Assembly (NCBI GenBank): GCA_937923625.1
Contig: CALDTV010000009.1
Location: 62,001 to 126,000 of the forward strand
Length of the DNA: 64,000 nt
Reading direction: 5' to 3'
Source of the DNA: an uncultured Alphaproteobacteria bacterium
Lineage (GTDB): Bacteria; Pseudomonadota; Alphaproteobacteria; Micavibrionales; Micavibrionaceae
The position numbers and the translations under genes are program-made. The notes under the pieces were generated by a model. It worked only from the letters and a program-made list of their open reading frames with translations, ran no database searches and had not been told where the DNA came from. Shown piece by piece: positions 8,630-16,974 of the stretch. Numbering within the stretch: position 1 is the first letter of the stretch; each line of letters starts with the position of its first letter.

Positions 8630-9442
8630 TCACACAAGGCCAAAAATATTTTTTAACCATAGCTGTAAAAACATAAATCGTTTTGGCGATGTGGCAACAG
8701 GATTATATACATCATAATCAGCCTGTCTAATTTGCCTCTCATAGGTTTTTGTCATGGCGCAAACATTTTTCAAAAACTTGGACTGAGCGTTTTGTAATTG
8801 ATTATTATTATTCAAAACATCTTTTATAATATCAGGAATTTTTGATAGGTCATTGAAATCAATTAATTTTTGTTCTGACACTTCATGTTGCGCTAAAACA
8901 TCTTGCGGCAACATCAAACGGCGTTGCAATATCATATATGGAACGGCACGTACCAAACCAACAAGCGCATATCGGCTGGCAATAGATTTTAAAACACTAT
9001 CAATTTCGCTCTGGCCACAAATTTTTAAGGCTAAACGATAAAGCGGCGTTGTGGTGTAATCGCAATAATGCATCAACCCTTCGATATTGGCGGGGGCAAC
9101 ACCTTCCAAATCAAATTCACGCGCATAGATCAACGCATCAAAATCTTCACGGGGCAAATCATATTGCTTAATCGTTTCCGCCAATGGCTCAATAACTTTA
9201 TGCGCTCTGGGTGTTGCGCCGTCATAAATTTCCTTCAGCGCATCGCGCCACCATTGCAAACGGATAAGGCCAATTTGTGTTTCACTCACCACGTCACGCG
9301 TTTTGGCGATTTCATAATTAAAAGCAAATAAAGCAAGCAACCCCGCCCGCGCCTTCATCGGCGCAAGCAAACTCAACATAAAACGATCTGGATCATGCTG
9401 GCGCACGATATCTAGGCAATAATCAGACATAGGCTCCGTCAT
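8630..9442 (-). CDS. Squalene/phytoene synthase family protein (COG1562, NDUFAF6-like)
   Basis: A 270-residue trans-isoprenyl-diphosphate-synthase-fold protein. It shows CLDIVRQHDPDRFMLSLL at the start, LFAFNYEIAKTRD near 37-49, LQWWRDAL and TTTPLYRLAL. The DxxxD aspartate pairs of genuine squalene or phytoene synthases are not clearly preserved (the first region reads EIAKTRDVVSE). This fits the COG1562 branch that includes the mitochondrial complex I assembly factor NDUFAF6 rather than a carotenoid enzyme. A GGGGGA ribosome site precedes the ATG by about 8 nt. In alphaproteobacteria it often follows secDF-DUF498; here those genes lie 1.7 kb away on the same strand. Confidence 0.85.
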   Translation of the reverse strand: MTEPMSDYCLDIVRQHDPDRFMLSLLAPMKARAGLLALFAFNYEIAKTRDVVSETQIGLIRLQWWRDALKEIYDGATPRAHKVIEPLAETIKQYDLPREDFDALIYAREFDLEGVAPANIEGLMHYCDYTTTPLYRLALKICGQSEIDSVLKSIASRYALVGLVRAVPYMILQRRLMLPQDVLAQHEVSEQKLIDFNDLSKIPDIIKDVLNNNNQLQNAQSKFLKNVCAMTKTYERQIRQADYDVYNPVATSPKRFMFLQLWLKNIFGLV

Positions 9443-9528
9443 AAAACATCCCCCTTTATAATGGAACCAAAAAAGTTTAAAACTATTGTTAGATTACATC
9501 GAAATATAACCTTTGAGAGGATACCAAC

Positions 9529-10167
9529 ATGACTTTTACTGTCCCTGACCTTCCCTATGCGTATGATGCACTTGATCCTTACATGTCATCAGAAACATTG
9601 GAGTTTCACCACGATAAGCATCACCAAGCTTATGCAGATAAAGGAAATGACATGATTAAAGGAACTGGCCTAGAAGAAGCTTCCATCGAAGAAATTATGG
9701 TTTCTAGCTTTAAAACACCAGAACAGCATGGCTTATTTAACCAAGTAGGGCAATTTTACAACCATGTGCATTTTTGGAACTGGATGAAGCCGAATGGCGG
9801 CGGGACAAAAATGGATGGTAAATTAGAAGCCAAGATCAAAGAAGACCTTGGCGGTTATGATGGGTTCAAAGAACAATTCTGCGCCCAGGGTGCCGCACAA
9901 TTTGGATCTGGCTGGGTATGGTTGGCGATGGATGATGCGACAGGTAAATTAGAGGTCATTAATTCTCCAAACGGTGAAAATCCCATTGTCTATGGCCGCA
10001 CACCCTTGCTGGGCTGTGATGTTTGGGAACATGCTTATTACATTGATTACCGCAATGCGCGCCCGAAATACCTCGACGCTTTTGTTGATAATCTTATTAA
10101 TTGGGACTATGTGGCCGAACTTTTTGAAAAAGGCCCTTTAAGCAAAAACGGTAAAATCGCGGCTTAG
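9529..10167 (+). CDS. sodB: Superoxide dismutase, Fe/Mn family (Fe-type features)
   Basis: The 212-residue cytosolic enzyme dismutes superoxide. Metal ligands are visible in EFHHDKHHQAY (His27 region), in FYNHVHFWNW, and in CDVWEHAYYIDYRNARPKYL (the Asp and His pair). A glutamine in NQVGQFYNH occupies the position typical of iron enzymes, and the corresponding Mn-type glutamine later in the sequence is absent, so iron or cambialistic use is likely. A GAGAGG ribosome site is 8 nt from the ATG and a strong terminator follows. It sits between genes of the interrupted Sec/COG1562 cluster, on the opposite strand. Confidence 0.95.
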   Translation: MTFTVPDLPYAYDALDPYMSSETLEFHHDKHHQAYADKGNDMIKGTGLEEASIEEIMVSSFKTPEQHGLFNQVGQFYNHVHFWNWMKPNGGGTKMDGKLEAKIKEDLGGYDGFKEQFCAQGAAQFGSGWVWLAMDDATGKLEVINSPNGENPIVYGRTPLLGCDVWEHAYYIDYRNARPKYLDAFVDNLINWDYVAELFEKGPLSKNGKIAA

Positions 10168-10194
10168 AATATCGTAGGATAATAAAAAAGAGAG

Positions 10195-10221
10195 AAATCC
10201 GTCCTTTTGACGGATTTTTTT
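10195..10221 (+). terminator. Rho-independent terminator after sodB
   Basis: A 9-bp stem AAATCCGTC / GACGGATTT with a 5-nt loop is followed directly by a T run. It lies 28 bp after the sodB stop codon. Confidence 0.85.
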
Positions 10222-10258
10222 GTAGATTTTTGAGTTTTTTTGATATAAGAAACTTATT

Positions 10259-11221
10259 ATGTCAAAAATAATATTTTTCACGGACCTACATACTGGTGTC
10301 GATCTCCCCGCCAGATATGAAGGAGATATCTCTATCTATGGTGAACAGTGGGGCTTACCGCTTTTGTACGGCATGATCTCTCATGCGGAAAAAACACCAG
10401 ATGCGACATTTATTCATGGCGGGGATGAACTGACCATTACGCCAGAAATGATAATATCGCATCGTGATATTCCTATCCCTGAACAGCAGGCCGCTAGACA
10501 AAGATACGCCGATGTAGACAAAAATATAAGCCATGCGAATTTATATTCACGCGTTAAGTTACATAGAACAATAGGAAATCATGATGTTTTGCGCGGTTAC
10601 TTAAGAAGCGGTTTAAATCCGTGTAGCCATATATTCACGGCCACAGCAATGCCCAACACGGATGTTCTTATATGCCAACCTAAGCTAGATACGGGCGGTA
10701 GAGGAATTACTTTTTTTTATGATCCCGATGAAATTATTGACTTAATAAAGGGGTCAAGTGCAGATAATTTAGTCATTAGCGCGCATTGGGCATGGGATAG
10801 AGAGAAAAGAAGAATCGTCGAAAGAGAAGCCTTGTACCAAGACAACACAGGAAAAATTCGAACATATTTAGAGCAAAAAATTGGGCAAGGTAAATTACAC
10901 AGCGCCATAACATTACACGGTCATTCACATTTATTTTCCATGAGTGGAAGACCTAATTTTTCGACAATTTCTATGCCGTCCATTTGCCAAAATGATGCAG
11001 ACATTGACGATATCCCTTGCGGATTATTTACAGAAATAACCGTTGGCGAAAAGACAGGTAAGTTAGGCGTTGCTTTTAAACGAATATTACTCGGCGATAA
11101 AACAGGAGAAAAATTTGTTGTGCAAGACGTCAGCACAGAAGAAATTATGGCTTATAAGAGAGGTAAAACAACTATTGGAACGGCAACATCGCCGCGACAA
11201 CGCGGCGTCCCTCTGCCATAA
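10259..11221 (+). CDS. Calcineurin-like metallophosphoesterase
   Basis: A 320-residue predicted cytosolic metallophosphatase with the dinuclear-metal motifs in order: FTDLHTG (Asp9, His11), FIHGGDE, TIGNHDV, VISAHW and LHGHSH. The specific substrate is unknown, and no nuclease, cAMP or protein-phosphatase subfamily marker is evident. There is no signal peptide, and only a weak ribosome site precedes ATG 10259. Its last 50 bp overlap the convergent DUF498 gene, so the C-terminal tail (about KRGKTTIGTATSPRQRG) is read from that gene's 3' end and may be a recent extension. It lies inside the interrupted Sec cluster. Confidence 0.85.
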   Translation: MSKIIFFTDLHTGVDLPARYEGDISIYGEQWGLPLLYGMISHAEKTPDATFIHGGDELTITPEMIISHRDIPIPEQQAARQRYADVDKNISHANLYSRVKLHRTIGNHDVLRGYLRSGLNPCSHIFTATAMPNTDVLICQPKLDTGGRGITFFYDPDEIIDLIKGSSADNLVISAHWAWDREKRRIVEREALYQDNTGKIRTYLEQKIGQGKLHSAITLHGHSHLFSMSGRPNFSTISMPSICQNDADIDDIPCGLFTEITVGEKTGKLGVAFKRILLGDKTGEKFVVQDVSTEEIMAYKRGKTTIGTATSPRQRGVPLP

Positions 11222-11552
11222 GGACGTTATAGGTTCGGCAGGCAGCGCCCGTATCCATGATATCAATCGGCAAGCCCGCCATGCTTAATTTATTTTTAAG
11301 CGCAGGATCAAGAAACGCCATTTTGCCTCCCGCCCCTAAAAGCAAGACATCTATCTCCTCTGCCCGTTCAATCAACGGCGCAAAGCTTTCAAATGTAAGC
11401 TGAGAAAAATCTGTCACGCCCTCCCATAACACTGTGCTATTGGGGGAGACTATAACCGCGCCATCATAAGAAATGCCGCTGATACGAAACGCACCAGCGG
11501 CATAGCTTTGAATTATTTGTTGGCCATCACGAATTAAAGGTGTGACATCCAT
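11172..11552 (-). CDS. Mth938-like (DUF498/NDUFAF3-like) protein
   Basis: A 126-residue protein of the Mth938/DUF498 family, homologous to the mitochondrial complex I assembly factor NDUFAF3. Features are YAAGAFRISGISYDGAVIV early on, the loop LLLGAGGKMAFLDPAL, and the end MDTGAACRTYNVLMAEGRRVVAAMLP. The family is a small single-domain alpha/beta fold with no established catalysis. It is ten bases downstream of the lipoprotein gene in the leftward Sec cluster, so likely co-transcribed. Its 3' end overlaps the metallophosphoesterase gene by 50 bp. Confidence 0.9.
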   Translation of the reverse strand: MDVTPLIRDGQQIIQSYAAGAFRISGISYDGAVIVSPNSTVLWEGVTDFSQLTFESFAPLIERAEEIDVLLLGAGGKMAFLDPALKNKLSMAGLPIDIMDTGAACRTYNVLMAEGRRVVAAMLPFQ

Positions 11553-11561
11553 AATGCTTGT

Positions 11562-12644
11562 TTAAGCACCTGTTAGGCGAACGCCCAAACGCTCTAATGT
11601 TTCGTACGTGATACCACGTGTCGCTAAACCATTTTTGCGTTGATAGTTGTTGATTGCTTCATAGGTTGCATCCCCTAAACGTCCATCAACAGTGATGCTG
11701 TAACCTTTGTCACGCAGCGCACGTTGAATGCGTTGGATTGAATCTGTGCCCATATTTGTTTCACACAAAATACGGCGCCATTCCCAGCGCTCTGGCTGAA
11801 CAACTCTTGTTTTACGAATAGTCTCAAACTGTGCTGGCACTGTTCTGTATTCTGGGCGCTCTGGCTCAACCAAAACACGTTTTTCAATTGTCTTAAACTC
11901 AGCAGGAAGCATTTTGTAAATCGGCTTTTCTGGCTCGATCATCACACGCTTTTCAATTGTTCTGAATTCAGCTGGCTCTTCGACCAAACACATGATCTCA
12001 CCTGTGATCTCGTTCTTTTTGGTAATGGGGCCTGTACCTGCTTTCCAGTATTTACGTGCTTCTTTAACCATCACGCGTTCTGTCTCGACAGAATATTTTG
12101 CTGGAACAATACGATCGAGAACTTGCTTTTCTTCAGACACTTGAACGCGTTCCGTACGAACTTCGTAACGTGCAGGAACCATACGGTCCAATACACGCTG
12201 TTCTTCAGAAACTTGAATGCGTCTTGTTTCCGCCTCTGTTACCGCAGGAATAAGAACCTTGGCATAACACTCACCTGATTTTGCATTTGGTGGTACATCC
12301 CCAATTGATCCTGGTGGAACAGCCATACTTGCAGAAGATACAGATGAAGAAGATGATTGCATCGAGACACTATCCATTGATGTCGTGCCCATTTTGGTCA
12401 CAGACATGGCCTTTTCTGCGCCATCAATAACAGTAGCCTTTGTCGCCATCGCAACATCGTCTTTTACTGTTTCAATTTTTTTCGCAGCCATTTCTTTGGC
12501 TTGTGATTTTGTCATACCGTTGTTCTGAACAACGATATCATCGCGGCTGCCTAAATAGCTCATATCGCCGTCGTTGACATAGCCACAGGCTGAAACGCTT
12601 AAAAGCGTAATCGCTGAAACTGTCAATAAATGAAAATGACGCAT
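11562..12644 (-). CDS. Repeat-rich lipoprotein with peptidoglycan-binding domain
   Basis: A 360-residue envelope protein. The signal ends in lipobox SVSAC with Cys20 lipidated. A Ser/Met-rich linker (about 75-112) follows. Residues 118-290 hold about six 21-25-residue repeats of the type 'ERVxVxExxxxxRxVPAxF/Y', broken once by a WKAGTGPITKKNEITGE insert. Residues 298-352 form a PG_binding_1 domain (IQRIQRALRDKGYSITVDGRLG). I recall this arrangement in other alphaproteobacterial lipoproteins. It probably links the outer membrane to peptidoglycan. A GGAGAG ribosome site precedes it. It is inserted between secF and the DUF498 gene, which are usually adjacent. Confidence 0.82.
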   Translation of the reverse strand: MRHFHLLTVSAITLLSVSACGYVNDGDMSYLGSRDDIVVQNNGMTKSQAKEMAAKKIETVKDDVAMATKATVIDGAEKAMSVTKMGTTSMDSVSMQSSSSSVSSASMAVPPGSIGDVPPNAKSGECYAKVLIPAVTEAETRRIQVSEEQRVLDRMVPARYEVRTERVQVSEEKQVLDRIVPAKYSVETERVMVKEARKYWKAGTGPITKKNEITGEIMCLVEEPAEFRTIEKRVMIEPEKPIYKMLPAEFKTIEKRVLVEPERPEYRTVPAQFETIRKTRVVQPERWEWRRILCETNMGTDSIQRIQRALRDKGYSITVDGRLGDATYEAINNYQRKNGLATRGITYETLERLGVRLTGA

Positions 12645-12740
12645 TAATTCTCTCCTTTGGATGTAATTTATATAACTCTAATGTAGCTCTTTTGTTACTA
12701 TGTGCGGATAATAATCATGAAATGACCGATCAGGCAAGGG

Positions 12741-13700
12741 CTATGGCTGAATTTCTTCACTTTCAACCACATCCTTTTTCACATGGCGGATATTAAGAAA
12801 CGTCAAAATAGGCGCTGCCACGAAGATCGAAGAATATGTTCCAATAAGAATGCCGAAGATCAAGGCATCCACAAACCCGCGAATGACCTCACCGCCAAAC
12901 GTCCATAACGACAATAACGCCAACAATGTTGTTACAGATGTCATCAATGTTCTGGAAAGTGTTTGGTTGATCGATAGATTTAACAAATCTGGCACCAACA
13001 TTTTTTTAAACTTACGTAAATTCTCACGAATACGATCAAACACAACCACCGTATCATTGATCGAATAACCCGCAATCATCAAAATCGCCGCAACCGTCGA
13101 GAGGTTAAATTCCATTTGCGTCAGGGCAAAAAGACCAATTGTCGCAAGCGAGTCATGAATAAGCGCCGCAATCGCCGCGACAGAAAACTGCCATTCGAAC
13201 CTGAACCAGATATATATCAACATACCGATGATAGAGAATAGAACCGCATACATACCTTGTTTTTTCAGCTCCGCGCCCACTTGCGGGCCAACAAATTCAG
13301 TACGGCGGTAATCCACGGCTGTTTCTGTGTCTTGTCCTTCGTCGGCAAATTCCCCATCGAGCATTGCGCGGACTTTGCTAATGGCTTCTTCTTGCGCTGC
13401 CGCACCGCCTTGTTGTTCAGGCAAACGAATAAGCAAATCATCTGGCGCACCAAATTCTTGAATCGAAATCGCACCCAATTCCAGCTCATTCAGCTTCGTT
13501 CGTAAAACGCCCAAATCTGGCGCTTCATCTGGCACGCGCACTTCAATCAAAGTTCCCCCTGTAAAATCAATGCCAAAATTCAACCCCTTGGTGAATAAAA
13601 GCCCTAATGAGCTTAAAAGGATGATGGCAGATATCGCAAAAGCAACATAACGTTTACCAACGAAATCAATCTTTGTATCTTGCGGGAAAATTTTTATCAT
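12741..13700 (-). CDS. secF: Protein translocase subunit SecF
   Basis: The 319-residue inner-membrane partner of SecD uses the proton-motive force to help pull preproteins through SecYEG. The first membrane helix (about 20-37) is followed by LNFGIDFTGGTLIEVRVP, the SecF signature. A periplasmic domain comes next, then five helices containing IAGYSINDTVVVFDRIRENLRK and the C-terminal ALLSLWTFGGEVIRGF block. Length is normal. It lies 81 bp after secD in a yajC-secD-secF operon read leftwards. Confidence 0.96.
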   Translation of the reverse strand: MIKIFPQDTKIDFVGKRYVAFAISAIILLSSLGLLFTKGLNFGIDFTGGTLIEVRVPDEAPDLGVLRTKLNELELGAISIQEFGAPDDLLIRLPEQQGGAAAQEEAISKVRAMLDGEFADEGQDTETAVDYRRTEFVGPQVGAELKKQGMYAVLFSIIGMLIYIWFRFEWQFSVAAIAALIHDSLATIGLFALTQMEFNLSTVAAILMIAGYSINDTVVVFDRIRENLRKFKKMLVPDLLNLSINQTLSRTLMTSVTTLLALLSLWTFGGEVIRGFVDALIFGILIGTYSSIFVAAPILTFLNIRHVKKDVVESEEIQP

Positions 13701-13781
13701 TTTTAGTCTTTCAATCTTTTTTAACTCTCTTTGACGTTCGTGCTAAGGGAACAAAGAAAGCGCGAAGGTCACAAAGTTTTC

Positions 13782-15332
13782 TTAAATCTTCATCACGCTC
13801 GGTTTATTTTTATGTAGCCACATCACAACCAACAAACGCGTCACCATAATGGCAGAAAAGAACGATGTGATAATGCCAATCGCCAACGTCACAGAGAAGC
13901 CCTTGATTGGTCCTGTCCCAAATGAATAAAGAATAATCGCGGCGATTAAAGTGGTTAAATTGGAGTCAATAATTGTGCCCATCGCGCGACTAAAACCTGC
14001 ATCAACAGCGGCCATCGGCGTGCGACCATTTTTTAGCTCTTCCTTGATCCGTTCAAAAATCAATACGTTCGCATCGACCGCCATACCAATGGTTAAAACA
14101 ATCCCCGCAATACCGGGCAATGTCAGGGTCGCTTGAAGGCTGGATAGCAACGCAAAAATCAACGTCACATTCACCAACAAAGCAACATTGGCATAAATAC
14201 CAAAACGTCCATAAGTCAACATCATGAAGAACAAGACGCCAGCCAAACCAATGATACTGGCAATCTTACCTGCCTGAACCGAATCCGCGCCCAATGATGG
14301 GCCAACGGTTCGTTCTTCCATGATTGTCAGTGGCGCAGGCAGCGCCCCTGCCCGCAATAATAGCGCCAAATCACTGGCATCTTTGATCGAAAACCCGCCA
14401 GAGATAATACCACTACCGCCACAAATCGGCTCGTTAATACGGGGGGCGCTGATGACTTCTTTATCCAACACAATCGCAAATAATCTGCCGCCATTTTCAC
14501 GGCTTAAGGTACAAAACTTTTTTGCGCCAACCGTGTTAAAACGAAACCCAACGGCGGGTTGGCCGCCTTGGTCTTGGGACACGCTGGCATCAACCAACAT
14601 GTCACCCGTTAATTCATTGCGGCGGTTAATTACAATTGTTTCCCCCGGCGCATCCACCAGCGGCAGGCTCATTGTGCTCGACGTGCGTGCGCCCGTGGGA
14701 TTGACCAAATGAAATGTCAATTTCGCGGTCTTTCCCAATAAATCTTTCACCCGTTGCGGATCATCAAGCCCCGGCAATTGCACCAAAATACGGTCATCGC
14801 CTTGGCGTTGAATGATTGGCTCACGCGTGCCCGTTTCATCAATACGGCGGCGGACAATTTCAATTGATTGGCTAATGGTTTGGTCTTGAATTTCTTTCAT
14901 CGCCACATCAGAAAAACTTGCTTCAATCTCTACGCCATCTGTATCAATCGTTAAATTTTGATCCACTGCGCGGATAAGTTTACGTGCGGCCCCTGTGTCC
15001 TTTGCATCACGCAACGTAATTTTCACACCGCCCTCAAAATCACTTAAACGCCTATAGCCAATTTTTTCCTGACGTAATTCTGGGCGCAACGCAGAAACAA
15101 GCGCTTCACTGCGTTCTTTGATCACATCATCTAATTCAACTTGAAGTAATAAATGCGACCCACCTTGCAGATCCAGCCCCAAATTCACCGCCTTGTTGGG
15201 CACAAAGCCGGGCAAATTTTCTGTCGCATAGCTACGCGCCTTTTCGCCCATGACGTTCGGCAAGCTGTAAAGCAAACCAAAAGCACAAACGGCCAAAATC
15301 AAAATTATTTTCCAACGCGCAATATGAACCAT
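13782..15332 (-). CDS. secD: Protein translocase subunit SecD
   Basis: A 516-residue inner-membrane protein of the Sec accessory complex. The N-terminal helix (about 7-24) is followed by VNLGLDLQGGSHLLLQVE, then the large periplasmic region with the P1 domain. The membrane domain carries IGMAVDANVLIFERIKEELKNG, the conserved cytosolic loop of SecD, and closes with TRLLVVMWLHKNKPS. It is preceded by yajC, with a full palindromic repeat in the 111-bp gap; the repeat may attenuate or stabilise the operon transcript. Confidence 0.96.
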   Translation of the reverse strand: MVHIARWKIILILAVCAFGLLYSLPNVMGEKARSYATENLPGFVPNKAVNLGLDLQGGSHLLLQVELDDVIKERSEALVSALRPELRQEKIGYRRLSDFEGGVKITLRDAKDTGAARKLIRAVDQNLTIDTDGVEIEASFSDVAMKEIQDQTISQSIEIVRRRIDETGTREPIIQRQGDDRILVQLPGLDDPQRVKDLLGKTAKLTFHLVNPTGARTSSTMSLPLVDAPGETIVINRRNELTGDMLVDASVSQDQGGQPAVGFRFNTVGAKKFCTLSRENGGRLFAIVLDKEVISAPRINEPICGGSGIISGGFSIKDASDLALLLRAGALPAPLTIMEERTVGPSLGADSVQAGKIASIIGLAGVLFFMMLTYGRFGIYANVALLVNVTLIFALLSSLQATLTLPGIAGIVLTIGMAVDANVLIFERIKEELKNGRTPMAAVDAGFSRAMGTIIDSNLTTLIAAIILYSFGTGPIKGFSVTLAIGIITSFFSAIMVTRLLVVMWLHKNKPSVMKI

Positions 15333-15349
15333 ACTCTTATTCCTTAACC

Positions 15350-15432
15350 GTCATTGCAAAGAAGCGAAGCGATTGCGGCAATCCAGAAACTATCATCAGC
15401 ATTCTAGATTGCTTCGCTAGGCTCGCAATGAC
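15350..15432. repeat. Palindromic repeat family A, full copy in the yajC-secD gap
   Basis: The left arm GTCATTGCAAAGAAGCGAAGCG runs to GCAATCCAGA. The right arm reads TCTAGATTGCTTCG to CTCGCAATGAC. The copy lies inside what should be one transcript. Confidence 0.85.
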
Positions 15433-15443
15433 GTTCATGTTTT

Positions 15444-15878
15444 CTAATCTGTTTTCTTGGCTGTCTTTTTCGCTTTTGCGTCGTTAACTGCCGCTTCTTT
15501 TTTATCGGCTATCGCTGTCGCCGCTTTATCTTCTCTGCTTTGAATTGTCGCGCGCAGGGCTGTTACTTTTATGCCATTGCCCAAATCAACAAGCACTTCT
15601 TCATCATTGGTCAATTTTTCAATTTTCCCCACCAAGCCACCAGATGTCACAACCTTGTCGCCTTTTTCCAGCGCATCTAACATCGCCTTATGTTGTTGAA
15701 AACGTTTTTGCTGTGGACGGATAAGCAAGATGTAAAACATCACCACCAATACAAGGATCAACCCCATATTCCACGCAAACGCGCTTGCGGCGCTCGGCGC
15801 GGCTTCACCGACTGTAACGGCCATCTCGCCTGCGGCATCGGTTAACATTTCTTGCGCATATGCTTTTGAAATCAACAT
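15444..15878 (-). CDS. yajC: Preprotein translocase subunit YajC
   Basis: A 144-residue small membrane protein of the SecDF-YajC complex. A single hydrophobic segment (about residues 34-54, ending in FYILLIRPQQKR) carries the invariant RPQQKR motif. It is followed by the cytosolic KGDKVVTSGGLVGKIEKL domain and a lysine/alanine-rich tail. The N-terminus before the helix is longer than in E. coli YajC but is a normal alphaproteobacterial length. It is the first gene of the leftward Sec operon and diverges from the DUF815 ATPase gene. Confidence 0.95.
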   Translation of the reverse strand: MLISKAYAQEMLTDAAGEMAVTVGEAAPSAASAFAWNMGLILVLVVMFYILLIRPQQKRFQQHKAMLDALEKGDKVVTSGGLVGKIEKLTNDEEVLVDLGNGIKVTALRATIQSREDKAATAIADKKEAAVNDAKAKKTAKKTD

Positions 15879-16029
15879 TATTCTTATCCTTATCTATTTC
15901 TTTCCAAAATCATTACAATTGAAGGTAATAATTTCGCGTGATATAAGCGCCTCGTACTTACATGTCTGAGGCTACTTTAAAAAATCAGACTATAACGGCT
16001 GAAACATCAAAAACAAGAGCGTAAAGATA

Positions 16030-16890
16030 ATGGAACAATATATTGCACAGCTTATGGGACAGCTTGATCGCATCGCCGATGCTCTGGAGAGCGCCCATGG
16101 TAAAAACACCGCCTATTTCCCCGATGATTGGGGGAATTCAACGCTTTGGGTTTGGCAGTCACACCGCATGACGCTTAAGCCTGTTTTACAAAACAGCGCC
16201 CTGCCGCTTGATCTTCTTGTGGGGTTAGATCACCAAGCAAAAACTTTGCTGGAAAACACCGAGCAATTTGCCAAAGGTTTCGCCGCCAACAATGCGCTTT
16301 TATGGGGCGCCCGCGGCACCGGCAAAAGCTCACTGGTGAAGGCCATCCACAACAAGCTAGATGATGATGCCAATGCGCCGCTTCATTTGGTGGAGATATA
16401 CCGCGAAGATTTGCCCGACTTGCCCTTCTTGCTTGAAATCATGCGTCAGGAATCTGGCATTCGCTTTATTCTCTTTTGTGATGACCTCTCATTTGATGAA
16501 AATGACAGCTCTTATAAATCCTTAAAAGCTGTGCTTGAAGGGGGCGTCGAAGGTCGCCCTGATAACGTCATTATATATGCCACATCAAACCGCCGTCATT
16601 TATTGCCCCGCAATATGATTGAAAATGAACGCTCCACCGCTATTCATAAAAGCGAAAGTGTGGAAGAAAAAGTCTCTCTATCTGATCGCTTCGGTCTGTG
16701 GCTTGGCTTTTATAATATAGATCAAGACACCTACCTCAATATGGTGCGCGGCTATGCGAATCATTATGAATTAGAGATTAACGATAAAGAAGCATTAGAA
16801 TGGGCAGTGACCCGCGGCAATCGCTCTGGCCGTGTTGCATGGCAGTTTATTACGCACATTGCGGGGCAACAGGGGAAAAAAGTTGGATAA
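16030..16890 (+). CDS. DUF815 family AAA-type ATPase
   Basis: A 286-residue P-loop ATPase of the DUF815 family. Walker A is GARGTGKSS (residues 93-101) and Walker B is RFILFCDDLSF. The N-terminal segment, with TAYFPDDW and the later LPLDLLVGLDHQAKTLLENTEQF, is typical of the family, as is ALEWAVTRGNRSGRVAWQF near the end. The biological role is not established. It is divergently placed from yajC, a neighbourhood I recall from other alphaproteobacteria. An 84-bp gap with a plausible promoter separates it from the long protein downstream. Confidence 0.88.
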   Translation: MEQYIAQLMGQLDRIADALESAHGKNTAYFPDDWGNSTLWVWQSHRMTLKPVLQNSALPLDLLVGLDHQAKTLLENTEQFAKGFAANNALLWGARGTGKSSLVKAIHNKLDDDANAPLHLVEIYREDLPDLPFLLEIMRQESGIRFILFCDDLSFDENDSSYKSLKAVLEGGVEGRPDNVIIYATSNRRHLLPRNMIENERSTAIHKSESVEEKVSLSDRFGLWLGFYNIDQDTYLNMVRGYANHYELEINDKEALEWAVTRGNRSGRVAWQFITHIAGQQGKKVG

Positions 16891-16905
16891 AGCGTTATTT
16901 TCATA

Positions 16906-16933
16906 TTGACATTTTGGCCTTCTCAATGATAAA
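16906..16933 (+). promoter_or_regulatory. Putative sigma-70 promoter for the 746-aa protein
   Basis: TTGACA at 16906-16911 is a perfect -35 box. GATAAA at 16928-16933, after a 16-nt spacer, matches four of six -10 positions. The start codon is about 40 bp downstream, behind an AGAGGA ribosome site. Confidence 0.4.
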
Positions 16934-16974
16934 TGCCACTTTATTATAATTTATATGTATAAAGAGGATTCCTC

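Noticed and set aside
8617-8673. 18-codon plus-strand ORF with a weak ribosome site (MNPKITQGQ...)
   Set aside because: It overlaps the end of the COG1562 gene antisense and is too short and featureless to support.
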